A stretch of 64,000 nt of DNA from Tepidiphilus olei (GTDB lineage: Bacteria; Pseudomonadota; Gammaproteobacteria; Burkholderiales; Rhodocyclaceae): positions 62,001 to 126,000 of the forward strand of contig NZ_SBHO01000002.1 in NCBI RefSeq assembly GCF_006980705.1, given 5' to 3'. A program made the position numbers and the translations under genes. Shown here piece after piece: positions 63,509 to 64,000 of the stretch (positions are counted from its first letter, which is position 1; the number at the start of each line of letters is the position of its first letter). The notes under the pieces were generated by a model. The model had not been told where the DNA came from. It saw nothing but the letters and a program-made list of their open reading frames with translations, and did not search any database.

Positions 63509-64000
63509 ATGGCTCAAGATACCGTAACCTCACCACCCAACGGTATGCGGCGCGTCATCGATGGCGTCGAGCGGGTCTATTACGACGGTTACTGGGTCAA
63601 GACCTATCCCATCCCCAAAGACACCGTCCAGGCCAAACGCACCCTCATCGCGGCCCTCACCCGGCGGCTCTTCAATCACGTCGAACACGGCCTGAACGTG
63701 CCCGGAAAACGGCTCGACGAGGCCCGTGCCGCCTATGAAGCCGAAACCAATCCACAGAAGAAACGCGTCAAAGGCGCGATGCTCGCCGGGGCGCTCTTCA
63801 ATCGCGCCACCGATATCTTCACCAAGCTCACGGAGCTCGAAGAGCTCGGCGTCAAGATCAAGCCCGACAACGAACTGATGCGTGAATGCGGCCGCTGCCT
63901 GCAAGAAGCGCTCTCCTTAGGGCGGCTCGTGCTCCACCGTAGCGGCGAAGAGGGCATCGACGAACTCTGGGGCGAACCCTTCCGCGCCTTCTCCATCCCC
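63509..64000 (+). CDS. Conserved-looking protein of unknown function, 3' end outside window
   Basis: The frame opens at ATG 63509 (MAQDTVTSPPNGMRRVIDG) and runs to the window edge without a stop: 164 residues visible. It reads VERVYYDGYWVKTYPIP, then helical segments rich in Arg/Leu (LIAALTRRLFNHVEHGLNVPGKRLDEAR; AMLAGALFNRATDIFTKLTELEELGVKIKPDNELMREC), and ends at SGEEGIDELWGEPFRAFSIP. There is no signal peptide or membrane helix in this part. No domain is recognised. Codon use is like the rest of the window, so it is unlikely to be a spurious frame. No strong ribosome-binding site precedes the ATG. Confidence 0.75.
   Translation, partial: MAQDTVTSPPNGMRRVIDGVERVYYDGYWVKTYPIPKDTVQAKRTLIAALTRRLFNHVEHGLNVPGKRLDEARAAYEAETNPQKKRVKGAMLAGALFNRATDIFTKLTELEELGVKIKPDNELMRECGRCLQEALSLGRLVLHRSGEEGIDELWGEPFRAFSIP

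Overview
The window looks like chromosomal DNA from a GC-rich betaproteobacterium, probably near Rhodocyclales or Hydrogenophilales. This is an inference from gene content and order: an mnmG-rsmG-parA-parB block, an atpIBEFHAGDC operon, ubiE/ubiJ, an HPr/EI pair, Mla-type lipid transport genes, a selenocysteine formate dehydrogenase and solute-binding-protein-rich uptake operons. Coding density is high. There is no rRNA and no CRISPR array. The one RNA gene seen is tRNA-Sec.

Layout. 1-3326 (+): the 3' end of an ACR3-type arsenite permease, then ubiE, a Tim44-like membrane protein and ubiJ, closed by a two-way terminator. 3380-10419 (-): complete F1Fo ATP synthase operon with a strong sigma70-type promoter. 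10567-26113: a metabolic block. It holds a hotdog thioesterase, a branched-chain-type ABC uptake operon (livG, acyl-CoA synthetase, livH, livM, three tandem paralogous binding proteins, livF), a DUF779/alcohol dehydrogenase/aldehyde dehydrogenase set behind a consensus sigma54 promoter, and a divergent AcoR-like activator. 26260-30489 (-): parB, parA, rsmG, mnmG. 30624-37616: alpha/beta hydrolase, ptsH-ptsI, ubiX, NlpC/P60 lipoprotein, SMUG-type DNA glycosylase, and an auxiliary lipoprotein with an MCE protein.

37643-44345: dienelactone-hydrolase-like gene, a decayed LysR regulator, glutaryl-CoA dehydrogenase, class III CoA-transferase, glutamate dehydrogenase and a semialdehyde dehydrogenase. 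Together these suggest glutarate or 5-aminovalerate catabolism. 44368-46262 (-): ATPase and permease that would complete the MCE system. 46282-55315 (-): tRNA-Sec, selB, selA, fdhE and the three formate dehydrogenase subunits. The alpha subunit reads through an in-frame UGA followed by a SECIS-like hairpin. 55548-56534 (+): a zinc alcohol dehydrogenase. 56671-62909 (-): a DctPQM TRAP transporter, fused pxpB-pxpC, pxpA and fdhD, probably one operon for pyroglutamate uptake and hydrolysis with fdhD at its tail. 63007-63508: an ISNCY-type transposase remnant. The last gene (63509 onward) is a conserved-looking protein of unknown function, cut by the window edge.

Two themes stand out. First, otherwise familiar gene orders are broken by catabolic blocks: parB is separated from atpI, and the MCE operon is split in two. 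Second, a roughly 150-bp element with terminal inverted repeats occurs twice (26113-26262 and 56535-56685), and a solo end occurs at 35352-35366. All three sites lie exactly between convergent genes.
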